A stretch of DNA of 64,000 nt, taken from Alkalibacterium indicireducens (GTDB lineage Bacteria; Bacillota; Bacilli; Lactobacillales; Carnobacteriaceae_A). A program made the translations under genes and the position numbers. Below the pieces are notes generated by a model. It made no database searches, was not told the origin of the DNA, and worked only from the letters and a program-made list of their open reading frames with translations. The stretch spans positions 1 to 64,000 of the forward strand of contig NZ_BAAADA010000116.1 in NCBI RefSeq assembly GCF_039522005.1, given 5' to 3'. Shown piece by piece: positions 1 to 6,560 of the stretch; within the stretch, counting starts at the first letter, position 1; each line of letters starts with the position of its first letter.

Positions 1-42
1 CTCTCCTTTGAACTCATATAGTTGGGTTCATTATACAATAAA

Positions 43-102
43 GAACCCTATAAAATAGAGAACGAATAAGGTTTTTTTATCCGTGTCTATTCTATAGGGT
101 CC
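43..102 (-). terminator. Probable terminator downstream of arcA
   Basis: Two 16-nt arms (43-58 and 87-102) form an inverted repeat. The two plus-strand A.C mismatches become G.U pairs in minus-strand RNA, so the hairpin fits a minus-strand transcript ending after the arginine deiminase gene. The T-run after it is weak. The core GAACCC at 43-48 could also pair with GGGTTC at 24-29, so an alternative fold exists. Confidence 0.5.
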
Positions 103-165
103 AGTTTAATTTGATCTGCTGTGGTCAGGTGCTTTTTATCAACTCATTACTGTTACCGACTTAAC

Positions 166-1401
166 TTATTCTGATTCACGAAGAAGCGGCATACTCATGC
201 ATCGTGGGCCCCCGCGTCCGCGGGACAGCTCACTTGAAGGAATTTCGACGACTTTTATTCCATTTTTACGCAGCAGATCGTTGGAGACATAGTTACGGTT
301 ATAAGTGATAACCACGCCTGGTTTGACTGCTAACGTATTTGAGCCATCGTTCCACTGTTCTCTAGGAGCAGCGATCGGGTCGCCTCCTCCACATGGGATG
401 AGGTTGATTTCAGGCATGTTCAGCACATCTTTCAGGAGATCAGTCAAGTCTGTATGATGTGAGACCTTGATCTGTCCTTCCACTTTAGAAGGTTCCAGCA
501 TATAGATTGACATTTTTTTGTCCAGATCCTGTATACCGGGATGGATCGTAAATGCATCTTTATCCACCATTGTAAATACTGTGTCCAGGTGCATCATTGC
601 TCTGACATGTGGAATTTCGATTGCAAGGATCTTTCTGAACTTACTCTGCTTGTCAAAAAGTGAATGAGCCAGTTCTTCGATGGCCCGACCAGATGTGCGC
701 TGGGAGACACCTATGGCAAGGACATCCTCACTTAAAACAAGGATATCTCCACCTTCGATCGACGTATCCGAATTGCGGTCACGCCAAATCGGCAGCTGAT
801 CCCCTTTAAAATCTGGATGATATCTTGCGATCGTTTCCATAAACAGTGATTCTCTTTTTCGGGCTTCGCAGGTCATTTTATTGATGGACATGCCTTTACC
901 TAATGTGGAGGCAATGTCTCTCGTATAATAAAGATTAGGCATGGGCTGCATCAGAAACAGATCCTGATCCTGCCGATCGGTCAACCATCCAAGCGAACGA
1001 GACTGAATGTCAAGCTTATCCGTTCTTACTCCTGCCATCATCGTATCGACCATATCTTTCGTATTCATTGACAGCAAGTAGTCTGATAAGGTGTCTTTAA
1101 CATCTTTGATGTATATACCTGACTCTTTGATTATCTGATCAACTAAAGTCTGATGCCCCTGTTGCGCATCAAGGGCTTCCGCCACCAGTTCTTCCAGGTA
1201 AACAACTTCAGATCCGTTGTCCTTCAAGGCTTCTGCAAATGCATCATGTTCCTGCTGTATGATCGGCAGATAAGGGATGTCATCAAAGAGCAAGTCTTCC
1301 ATAGTTGAAGGAATAAGGTTTTCCACTTCCCGTCCTGGACGTTTTAATAGAACGGATTTCAGCGGATCGATTTCTGAATTGATATTGAATAGTCTTGGCA
1401 T
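166..1401 (-). CDS. arcA: Arginine deiminase
   Basis: Hydrolyses L-arginine to citrulline and ammonia in the cytoplasm, the first step of the ADI pathway used for energy and acid tolerance. The 411-aa length is usual for ArcA. Catalytic features are visible: the nucleophile Cys about residue 401 in GGPRCMSMPL, the His-x-Asp of MHLDTVF, and the EGGDIL glutamate segment. The start is ATG 1401, preceded by an AGGAGG six nt away; a longer 433-aa frame begins upstream but has no such site and an unusual N-terminus. arcB and arcC are not next to it on the right; the left side lies outside the window. The AT-rich upstream segment 1410-1455 loosely resembles an ARG box, but this is weak. Function is well supported by family motifs. 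Confidence 0.95.
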   Translation of the reverse strand: MPRLFNINSEIDPLKSVLLKRPGREVENLIPSTMEDLLFDDIPYLPIIQQEHDAFAEALKDNGSEVVYLEELVAEALDAQQGHQTLVDQIIKESGIYIKDVKDTLSDYLLSMNTKDMVDTMMAGVRTDKLDIQSRSLGWLTDRQDQDLFLMQPMPNLYYTRDIASTLGKGMSINKMTCEARKRESLFMETIARYHPDFKGDQLPIWRDRNSDTSIEGGDILVLSEDVLAIGVSQRTSGRAIEELAHSLFDKQSKFRKILAIEIPHVRAMMHLDTVFTMVDKDAFTIHPGIQDLDKKMSIYMLEPSKVEGQIKVSHHTDLTDLLKDVLNMPEINLIPCGGGDPIAAPREQWNDGSNTLAVKPGVVITYNRNYVSNDLLRKNGIKVVEIPSSELSRGRGGPRCMSMPLLRESE

Positions 1402-1469
1402 AGTGTCCTCCTGATAAGCTTTAGTATAGATATTTAAAATATAGTATAAATATTCATTCAAGTACAAAT

Positions 1470-1501
1470 GGAAAGAGAAAAGATTGCTCTTCTCCCTTTC
1501 C
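1470..1501 (-). terminator. Weak terminator between ytxH-like gene and arcA
   Basis: GGAAAGAGAAAAG (1470-1482) pairs with CTCTTCTCCCTTTCC (1487-1501) in 11 of 13 positions. The two A.C mismatches become G.U on the minus strand. It lies just after the YtxH-like stop codon. The following U-run is poor, so read-through into arcA is possible. Confidence 0.4.
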
Positions 1502-1504
1502 TTC

Positions 1505-1810
1505 TTATTCTTCTACAAATACATCTGGTGATTCTGTATAGTCTGGTGCAAGAGCTACGTTTTCAGGTTTGTGTTCGTAGCGGATCGGTTCATTGTAACC
1601 ATCATCTTCAGCCGTTTTCTGTTCCAGCCACATTTCTGTCTCCATCAATGCCTCATCAAGATGATCGACTGCTTTGCTCTTAGTTTCCTGAGCCTTCGTT
1701 TTCAGTTGTCTCTGAAAGTCTTCTCCTGACTGTGGTGCAAAAAGATAAGCTGCTGCTGCTCCAGCTAAGGCACCCAATGCCATTCCTATTCCGAAACTAC
1801 CTTTTGACAT
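1505..1810 (-). CDS. YtxH domain-containing protein
   Basis: A 101-aa protein with a glycine/alanine-rich hydrophobic N-terminus (about residues 6-26, ending YLFAPQSGED) followed by a charged, probably helical tail. This is the layout of the YtxH/GvpP-like family of small membrane-anchored proteins, often linked in Firmicutes to general stress, but the molecular role is unknown. The C-terminal third is unusually acidic (ends in VFVEE). ATG 1810 has a good AGGAGG. It sits 12 bp after the aminotransferase gene and probably shares its transcript. Family assignment is from N-terminal pattern only. Confidence 0.75.
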   Translation of the reverse strand: MSKGSFGIGMALGALAGAAAAYLFAPQSGEDFQRQLKTKAQETKSKAVDHLDEALMETEMWLEQKTAEDDGYNEPIRYEHKPENVALAPDYTESPDVFVEE

Positions 1811-1822
1811 GCTGTTTTCCTC

Positions 1823-3079
1823 CTAGTTAGTAAGTGATTTTTCCAGTGACACAAGTTCTATGCAGGTACACAATGCTTCCATTGCAATTTCCAGATCATC
1901 TAGTTTGGCAAAACTTGGAGCCAGTCTGATGCTGTTATCCTTAGGATTGATGCCATAAGGGTATGCGGCATTTGCAGGAGTCAATTCGATCCCGATCGCT
2001 TTCATTTTTTCAACGGTATCTGTTGCACAACCGTCCTGAGTAGTCAGATGAATGAAATAGCCGCCTTCAGGTTTGGTCCACTGAACAAACGTGGATCGGT
2101 CTCCGGAAAAGTACGCAGAAAGAATCGTATCGACCCAGTCAAATTTAGGTGAAAGAATTTCAGCGTGCTTTTCCATGTGCTCCTCGATCGTTTCTCGGTC
2201 TTTCAGAAACAGGACATGGCGCATCTGATTGATTTTATCAAAACTGATGATCTGCTTACTGAACTCAAGAGCCAGTTCGTTGATGCGTGCTTCTGATGCA
2301 CCCATAGCCGCTACGCCAGACCCGGGAAGTGTCATTTTAGAAGTAGACACATACTGTATCACCCGGTTCTCATTTCCAGCTTCTTTACACGCTTTCAGGA
2401 GATCTGCAGCTTCTTTCTTATGATCAGTCAAGTGGTGAACGACATACGCGTTGTCCCATAGGATAATGAAATCCTCGTAAGCCGTGAACATATTCGCCAG
2501 ACGGGCGACTGACTTATCGGAAATCGTTTCTCCAGTCGGGTTATTGTATGTAGGCACTACAAACATCCCTTTTATCGCCGGATCCTGTGCAACCAGTTTT
2601 TCAACTGTTTCCATATCAGGACCCTGACCGGTCAGCTCGACCGGAATCATTTCTATACCTAGATGATCCAGCATGAACCAGTGCCTGTCGTATCCTGGAC
2701 TCGGACAGATAAATTTGACCTTTTCTTCTTTTGACCACGAGTCTTTAGCTGTGTACATGAAGTGCACAAGTGTTGCATACATCAGCTGAAGACTGGAATT
2801 GCCTCCGACAAAGGTTTCCTCCACTTGTGTATTCAACAGGGTACCGAAAAGTTCCCGAGCTTCTTTTAGACCAAAGAGCCCTCCATAGTTTCTTATGTCA
2901 AGTTCATCTTCACTATACCAGTTTTCGATGCGTGTTTCAATTAATAAAGCTTCAGAAAGCTTCAACTGATCTGTTGAAGGGATCCCTCTGGCGATAGTGA
3001 TGTCAAAGGGTCGATTTTTATACAGAGCATACTGAGATCTCAACTGCTCCAGACGTTCACTTATTTCTTCAATAGACAT
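1823..3079 (-). CDS. PLP-dependent aminotransferase class I/II, aspartate aminotransferase subgroup Ic-like
   Basis: A fold-type I aminotransferase of 418 aa. PLP-binding features are present: NNPTGE, the aspartate of LWDNAYVVHHL that contacts the pyridine ring, and the Schiff-base lysine in STSKMTLPGSG. The pattern fits the Asp_aminotransf family (PF12897) best, so aspartate or another amino acid may be the donor; the exact substrate cannot be read from sequence. Start ATG 3079 has GAGGAG seven nt upstream; a GTG at 3106 in frame has no such site. Preceded by a likely sigma-A promoter (3135-3163) and followed closely by the YtxH-like gene. Confidence 0.85.
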   Translation of the reverse strand: MSIEEISERLEQLRSQYALYKNRPFDITIARGIPSTDQLKLSEALLIETRIENWYSEDELDIRNYGGLFGLKEARELFGTLLNTQVEETFVGGNSSLQLMYATLVHFMYTAKDSWSKEEKVKFICPSPGYDRHWFMLDHLGIEMIPVELTGQGPDMETVEKLVAQDPAIKGMFVVPTYNNPTGETISDKSVARLANMFTAYEDFIILWDNAYVVHHLTDHKKEAADLLKACKEAGNENRVIQYVSTSKMTLPGSGVAAMGASEARINELALEFSKQIISFDKINQMRHVLFLKDRETIEEHMEKHAEILSPKFDWVDTILSAYFSGDRSTFVQWTKPEGGYFIHLTTQDGCATDTVEKMKAIGIELTPANAAYPYGINPKDNSIRLAPSFAKLDDLEIAMEALCTCIELVSLEKSLTN

Positions 3080-3134
3080 GACATTTCTCCTCTCGTTGCC
3101 CTGCACTTAGCAGAAAGCAGACTAGCTAGTCATC

Positions 3135-3163
3135 ATTATACCTTATCTTAGAAGATTTTAAAA
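3135..3163 (-). promoter_or_regulatory. Candidate sigma-A promoter for the aminotransferase gene
   Basis: A perfect TATAAT on the minus strand (3135-3140) with a weak TTTTAA -35 seventeen nt upstream. It lies 56 bp before the aminotransferase start and directly after the nth terminator candidate. The -35 matches poorly. Confidence 0.4.
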
Positions 3164-3164
3164 A

Positions 3165-3187
3165 CGACGCATCAGTGCTGATAGTTG
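3165..3187 (-). terminator. Probable terminator of the dnaD-nth transcript
   Basis: On the minus strand a short stem closing on ATCAG-CA-CTGAT is followed by TTTTTAAAAT. It lies 14 bp after the nth stop codon. The stem is short and imperfect. Confidence 0.4.
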
Positions 3188-3200
3188 ACTGACCCGCTCT

Positions 3201-3839
3201 CTACAAAACTTCCTGGATTTTGCGCACGCATTCATCATGATCATGCGCCCTTGCCGGACACTGATAGCGACCGAAAAAGATCATCCGGTGATGCGCAATA
3301 CTCCATAGTTCTCGCGGCAGTTTTTCCATCAGGATCTCTTCGACTTGTTTGACTGTCGCTTTTTGAGAACAGATATTGAATCGTTTACTGATACGTTCCA
3401 CATGGGTATCGACGGCAATAGCCGGTTCGTCAAAGGCCACACTCATGACGACATTGGCTGTTTTTCTGCCGACGCCAGCCAGACTTTCAAGTTCTTTGTG
3501 TGTTCTCGGCACTTCGCCGTTAAAGCGGACGACCAGGTCTTCTGAACATTTCTTTAAAAACTTAGCTTTATTGCGGTATAGTCCGATCGTCTTGATTTTG
3601 TCCATGATTTCTTCCACTTCAGCTTCCATCATCGCCTCAGGATTCGGATAAGCTTCAAATAGCTGGGGCGTCACTTTGTTTACTCCTACATCAGTAGTCT
3701 GTGCACTCAGTATGACAGCTATCAGCAGTTCGAAAGTATTTTTATGTGTCAGTTCAGCTTTCGCATCAGGGTACAAAACACCCATTGCCTCGATCAGTTT
3801 GGTGGTTTCGGTCGCATTCAGTAATTCTGGTTCTTTCAT
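3201..3839 (-). CDS. nth: Endonuclease III (DNA glycosylase/AP lyase), reduced FeS loop
   Basis: Base-excision repair enzyme of the HhH-GPD family; it removes oxidised pyrimidines and nicks at AP sites. The helix-hairpin-helix and catalytic lysine appear in GVGRKTANVV (about residue 125) and the catalytic aspartate in AVDTHVERI (about residue 143). At 212 aa it has the family length, but the C-terminal [4Fe-4S] loop, normally C-x6-C-x2-C-x5-C, is reduced here to two cysteines in RYQCPARAHDHDECV, so the cluster is probably absent. ATG 3837-3839 has AAGGAGAG upstream. It lies 34 bp after dnaD, the common Bacillus order dnaD-nth, and is likely co-transcribed. Confidence 0.93.
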   Translation of the reverse strand: MKEPELLNATETTKLIEAMGVLYPDAKAELTHKNTFELLIAVILSAQTTDVGVNKVTPQLFEAYPNPEAMMEAEVEEIMDKIKTIGLYRNKAKFLKKCSEDLVVRFNGEVPRTHKELESLAGVGRKTANVVMSVAFDEPAIAVDTHVERISKRFNICSQKATVKQVEEILMEKLPRELWSIAHHRMIFFGRYQCPARAHDHDECVRKIQEVL

Positions 3840-3873
3840 CCCAGCATTCTCTCCTTATTCTGTCGTCATGTTC

Positions 3874-4587
3874 TCAAGTATTGTCATTATTCTTCAGCCA
3901 GTTATACATCGGCACGGGTTTTTCTTCGTCATCATTTTCACTATCTGACGAATTGGTAGACTGATTCTGTCTGTGCCGTCTGGACTCTTTCTCGACCTGC
4001 TCTTTTGTGCGAATGTTTTTCTTTTCCCATGTCAGCAGGATCCTGTCGATGTATTTCAGGCTGTATACCTGGCTCAATACAGCTTCACGCAAAGCTGCTT
4101 CAATCAGTTCGATTGGATAATCATCTTCGTTCAGCCACATATCAAGGGTCTGAATTTCTATTGCGGACAATCCTCTGCCGAATTCTTCTTCAAACAAACG
4201 GTAAAGATCTTTGGAAGACAGCTCTTCTTTTTCTTTCTTCACAGTTTTCGACTGTTCTTCCTGCAAGTAAACAAGTTTCTCGTATAACAGATCAAATGAG
4301 AATTCATCCTGAGTCTTTCCTTCTTCATTTATGCTGGTCTCTATTGTAATAATTTTCTTAGTCATCAGCTGGTGAATTGCTTTGTATGCTTCTTCCCTTG
4401 ATACATCCAGTCGTTCTGCAAGCAGTTGACTGTCAGGAAAGCGCTGGCCGTTTTCAACTAGAGAAAGAAGCTGAATGAGAACAACCAGATCAGTATTTGT
4501 CAGCCCCAGATCTTTATAATGCATCAGCAATGGATTAGGGATAAGTGTCTGACCGGCTTTTATCCACTTTATAAGGTCTTCAGCCAT
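3874..4587 (-). CDS. dnaD: DnaD family replication/primosome protein
   Basis: DnaD acts with DnaB and DnaI in loading the replicative helicase at oriC and at stalled forks in low-GC Gram-positives. The 237-aa protein has an N-terminal winged-helix region (residues about 10-100, ending near LMTKKIITIE), a C-terminal DnaB_2/DDBH2 domain (about 125-200, with YxxxEEEFGRGLSxIE and LKYIDRILLTWEKKN), and an acidic, disordered tail. The start is ATG 4587, with AAAGGAG upstream; an in-frame extension to 4632 lacks a binding site. It stands between asnS and nth, as in Bacillus. Because a strong terminator separates it from asnS, it may need its own promoter. Confidence 0.92.
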   Translation of the reverse strand: MAEDLIKWIKAGQTLIPNPLLMHYKDLGLTNTDLVVLIQLLSLVENGQRFPDSQLLAERLDVSREEAYKAIHQLMTKKIITIETSINEEGKTQDEFSFDLLYEKLVYLQEEQSKTVKKEKEELSSKDLYRLFEEEFGRGLSAIEIQTLDMWLNEDDYPIELIEAALREAVLSQVYSLKYIDRILLTWEKKNIRTKEQVEKESRRHRQNQSTNSSDSENDDEEKPVPMYNWLKNNDNT

Positions 4588-4637
4588 ATTTCGGCTCCTT
4601 TCTAACTTTTCCTCACAATCAATGAGGTTCATTATTT

Positions 4638-4672
4638 AAAAAAAGGACTGGGTAAAATGCCCAATCCTTTTT
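4638..4672 (-). terminator. Rho-independent terminator of asnS
   Basis: On the minus strand AAAAAGGATTGGGCA pairs with the matching arm around a short ATTT loop and is followed by seven Ts. It begins 17 bp after the asnS stop codon. This is a strong terminator by shape. Confidence 0.8.
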
Positions 4673-4689
4673 ATTGCGGTCACTGCTTC

Positions 4690-5985
4690 TTATGGATAAA
4701 TACGGTTCAATAGACGTGGGAACGGTATGGCTTCACGGATATGTTCAGTTCCGCTGATCCAAGTCACCGTACGCTCTAGTCCCAGTCCGAAACCGGAATG
4801 AGGGACACTGCCGTATTTGCGCAGATCCAGATACCATTCATATTCACTGACGTCCAGGTCGAACGCTTCAAGCTGCTTACGCAGGGCATCATAGTCATCT
4901 TCACGCTGAGATCCCCCTATGATTTCGCCGTATCCTTCTGGAGCAATAAGGTCTGCACATAAGACGATATCTTCACGAGTCGGATGTGGCTTCATGTAAA
5001 ATGGCTTGATTGCTTTCGGATAGTTCAGGATAAAGACAGGCTTATCGAACTGTTCAGCGATAAAAGTCTCTTCTGGTGATCCGAAGTCTTCTCCCCAGGT
5101 CACGTCAAAGTCATTTTTATTCAACAGCTCAACTGCTTCATCATAAGAGATTCTTGGATAAGGCAGAGACGTGTATTTTTTCAGTAGGTCTTTATCACGC
5201 TCAAGAACATCCAGAGCTTGATCACAGTTATCCAGGACACTCTGGACAAGATAAGCGACATATTGTTCCTGAATTTCCAGAGAATCGTCCTGATCCATAA
5301 AGGCCATTTCAGGTTCAATCATCCAGAATTCGATCAGGTGACGACGGGTCTTGGATTTTTCTGCCCGGAAAGTCGGACCGAATGAAAAGACTTTGCCAAG
5401 AGCCATAGCTCCTGCTTCCATATACAGCTGCCCACTTTGAGACAGGAAGGCATCTCTGTCAAAGTATTCTGTGTGGAAGAGTTCAGTCGTGTTTTCTGCC
5501 GCACTACCAGTCAGGATTGGCGGATCGATTTTAGTAAAGCCTTCTTTATTGTAGAACTCATACGTTGCACGGATGATTTCATTTCTGACCTGCATCACTG
5601 CATGCTGCTTTGAAGATCGCAGCCATAAATGACGGTTATCCATAAGAAACTCGGTACCATGTTCTTTCGGCGTTATCGGATAATCAACTGACTCGCCGAT
5701 CAATTCCAAGCTGTCGACATGTATTTCATAGCCGAATTTAGAACGTGTGTCTTCCTGAATTGTTCCTTCGACCCAGACGGAGCTTTCCTGCGTAATGTTT
5801 TTAGCTGTCTGAAACACTTCCTCAGAAACTTCACTCTTAACAACAACCCCCTGGAAAAAGGCTGATCCGTCCCGTAGATTCAGAAAGGCAATTTTCCCGC
5901 TTGAACGCTTATTGGCAATCCATGCCCCAATTCTTACTTTCTCTCCGACATGCTTACGCGCTTCTATTATCTGTACTTTCTTCAC
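4690..5985 (-). CDS. asnS: Asparaginyl-tRNA synthetase
   Basis: Class II synthetase charging tRNA-Asn. The 431 aa comprise an N-terminal OB-fold anticodon-binding domain (about 1-105, with the WIANKRSSGKIAFLNLRDG pattern) and a class IIb catalytic domain. Motif 2 is FGPTFRAEKSKTRRHLIEFWM and motif 3 is GLGLERTVTWI near residue 405. The MDNRHLWLR segment and the SQSGQLYME segment fit AsnRS rather than AspRS. The start is GTG 5983-5985 with AAGGG ten nt upstream. It lies 20 bp after ypmB and so is probably co-transcribed from the promoter at 6521-6549. No T-box leader is visible. Confidence 0.96.
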   Translation of the reverse strand: MKKVQIIEARKHVGEKVRIGAWIANKRSSGKIAFLNLRDGSAFFQGVVVKSEVSEEVFQTAKNITQESSVWVEGTIQEDTRSKFGYEIHVDSLELIGESVDYPITPKEHGTEFLMDNRHLWLRSSKQHAVMQVRNEIIRATYEFYNKEGFTKIDPPILTGSAAENTTELFHTEYFDRDAFLSQSGQLYMEAGAMALGKVFSFGPTFRAEKSKTRRHLIEFWMIEPEMAFMDQDDSLEIQEQYVAYLVQSVLDNCDQALDVLERDKDLLKKYTSLPYPRISYDEAVELLNKNDFDVTWGEDFGSPEETFIAEQFDKPVFILNYPKAIKPFYMKPHPTREDIVLCADLIAPEGYGEIIGGSQREDDYDALRKQLEAFDLDVSEYEWYLDLRKYGSVPHSGFGLGLERTVTWISGTEHIREAIPFPRLLNRIYP

Positions 5986-6005
5986 GTTAATAATTCCCTT
6001 CCGAT

Positions 6006-6479
6006 TTAAATATTATCAATGGTACGCAGCCATTCACCTGTCTGCAGATTGACGATATAATAGCCTAACCTGTCATTCTCGTTGCGGTAGCTGATTTCCC
6101 AGACCGGTGTATCGTCGATCATGCCGATCCGTGCATTTAAAATCTTGACTGGATCTCTGGCTTCCCGAGTCATTCTAACTGCTTCCTGTTCAGAAATAGT
6201 ATTTTCTGCAGAGAAAGAAGTGATCTGACCCCCATCTTGTTGAACGATATAAATACGTTCTTGTCCTTCTTCATTCGTTCCAGTCACCGTCAGGTAGGTT
6301 TCCGTTCCGTTAAACCAGTGAAAGTCCGATACCTGGTCTAGGTTCGTCCGTTCCCTGACAAATGCGACCGTATCTGCTTGTGCACGAGTATACGTTATGG
6401 TCGATCGCTGATATAAAACAATCGTTCCGATAATTATCAGACTCAATGTAATGGCGAGACCAATTATAATTTTTTTCAC
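6006..6479 (-). CDS. ypmB: YpmB-like protein (DUF5590/PepSY)
   Basis: A 157-aa membrane-anchored extracellular protein. One N-terminal transmembrane helix (about residues 4-24) is followed by two PepSY-like repeats typical of YpmB. The biochemical role is unknown; PepSY modules are thought to restrain peptidases. Its place directly upstream of asnS and next to dinG is the conserved Bacillus order dinG-ypmA-ypmB-aspB-asnS, here without ypmA and aspB. GTG 6477-6479 is the likely start, with GAGGAGAG upstream. Confidence 0.85.
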   Translation of the reverse strand: MKKIIIGLAITLSLIIIGTIVLYQRSTITYTRAQADTVAFVRERTNLDQVSDFHWFNGTETYLTVTGTNEEGQERIYIVQQDGGQITSFSAENTISEQEAVRMTREARDPVKILNARIGMIDDTPVWEISYRNENDRLGYYIVNLQTGEWLRTIDNI

Positions 6480-6520
6480 TTGTCTCTCCTCAATCTGTTT
6501 CCATTTATTTCAACTTCTCT

Positions 6521-6549
6521 AGTATAGCAAATGACACTGGAGAAATAAA
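6521..6549 (-). promoter_or_regulatory. Extended -10 sigma-A promoter for ypmB-asnS
   Basis: Minus-strand TGC-TATACT (extended -10; TATACT at 6521-6526) with TTTATT seventeen nt upstream (6544-6549). It lies about 42 bp before the ypmB start in the dinG-ypmB gap. Confidence 0.5.
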
Positions 6550-6560
6550 TATCTGGGTCA

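Noticed and set aside
1402..1469. ArgR box upstream of arcA
   Set aside because: The AATGAATATTTATACT stretch is only loosely similar and the region is AT-rich, so chance is likely.
5986..6005. T-box riboswitch upstream of asnS
   Set aside because: Only 20 bp separate ypmB and asnS, with no room for a T-box and no specifier-like structure.
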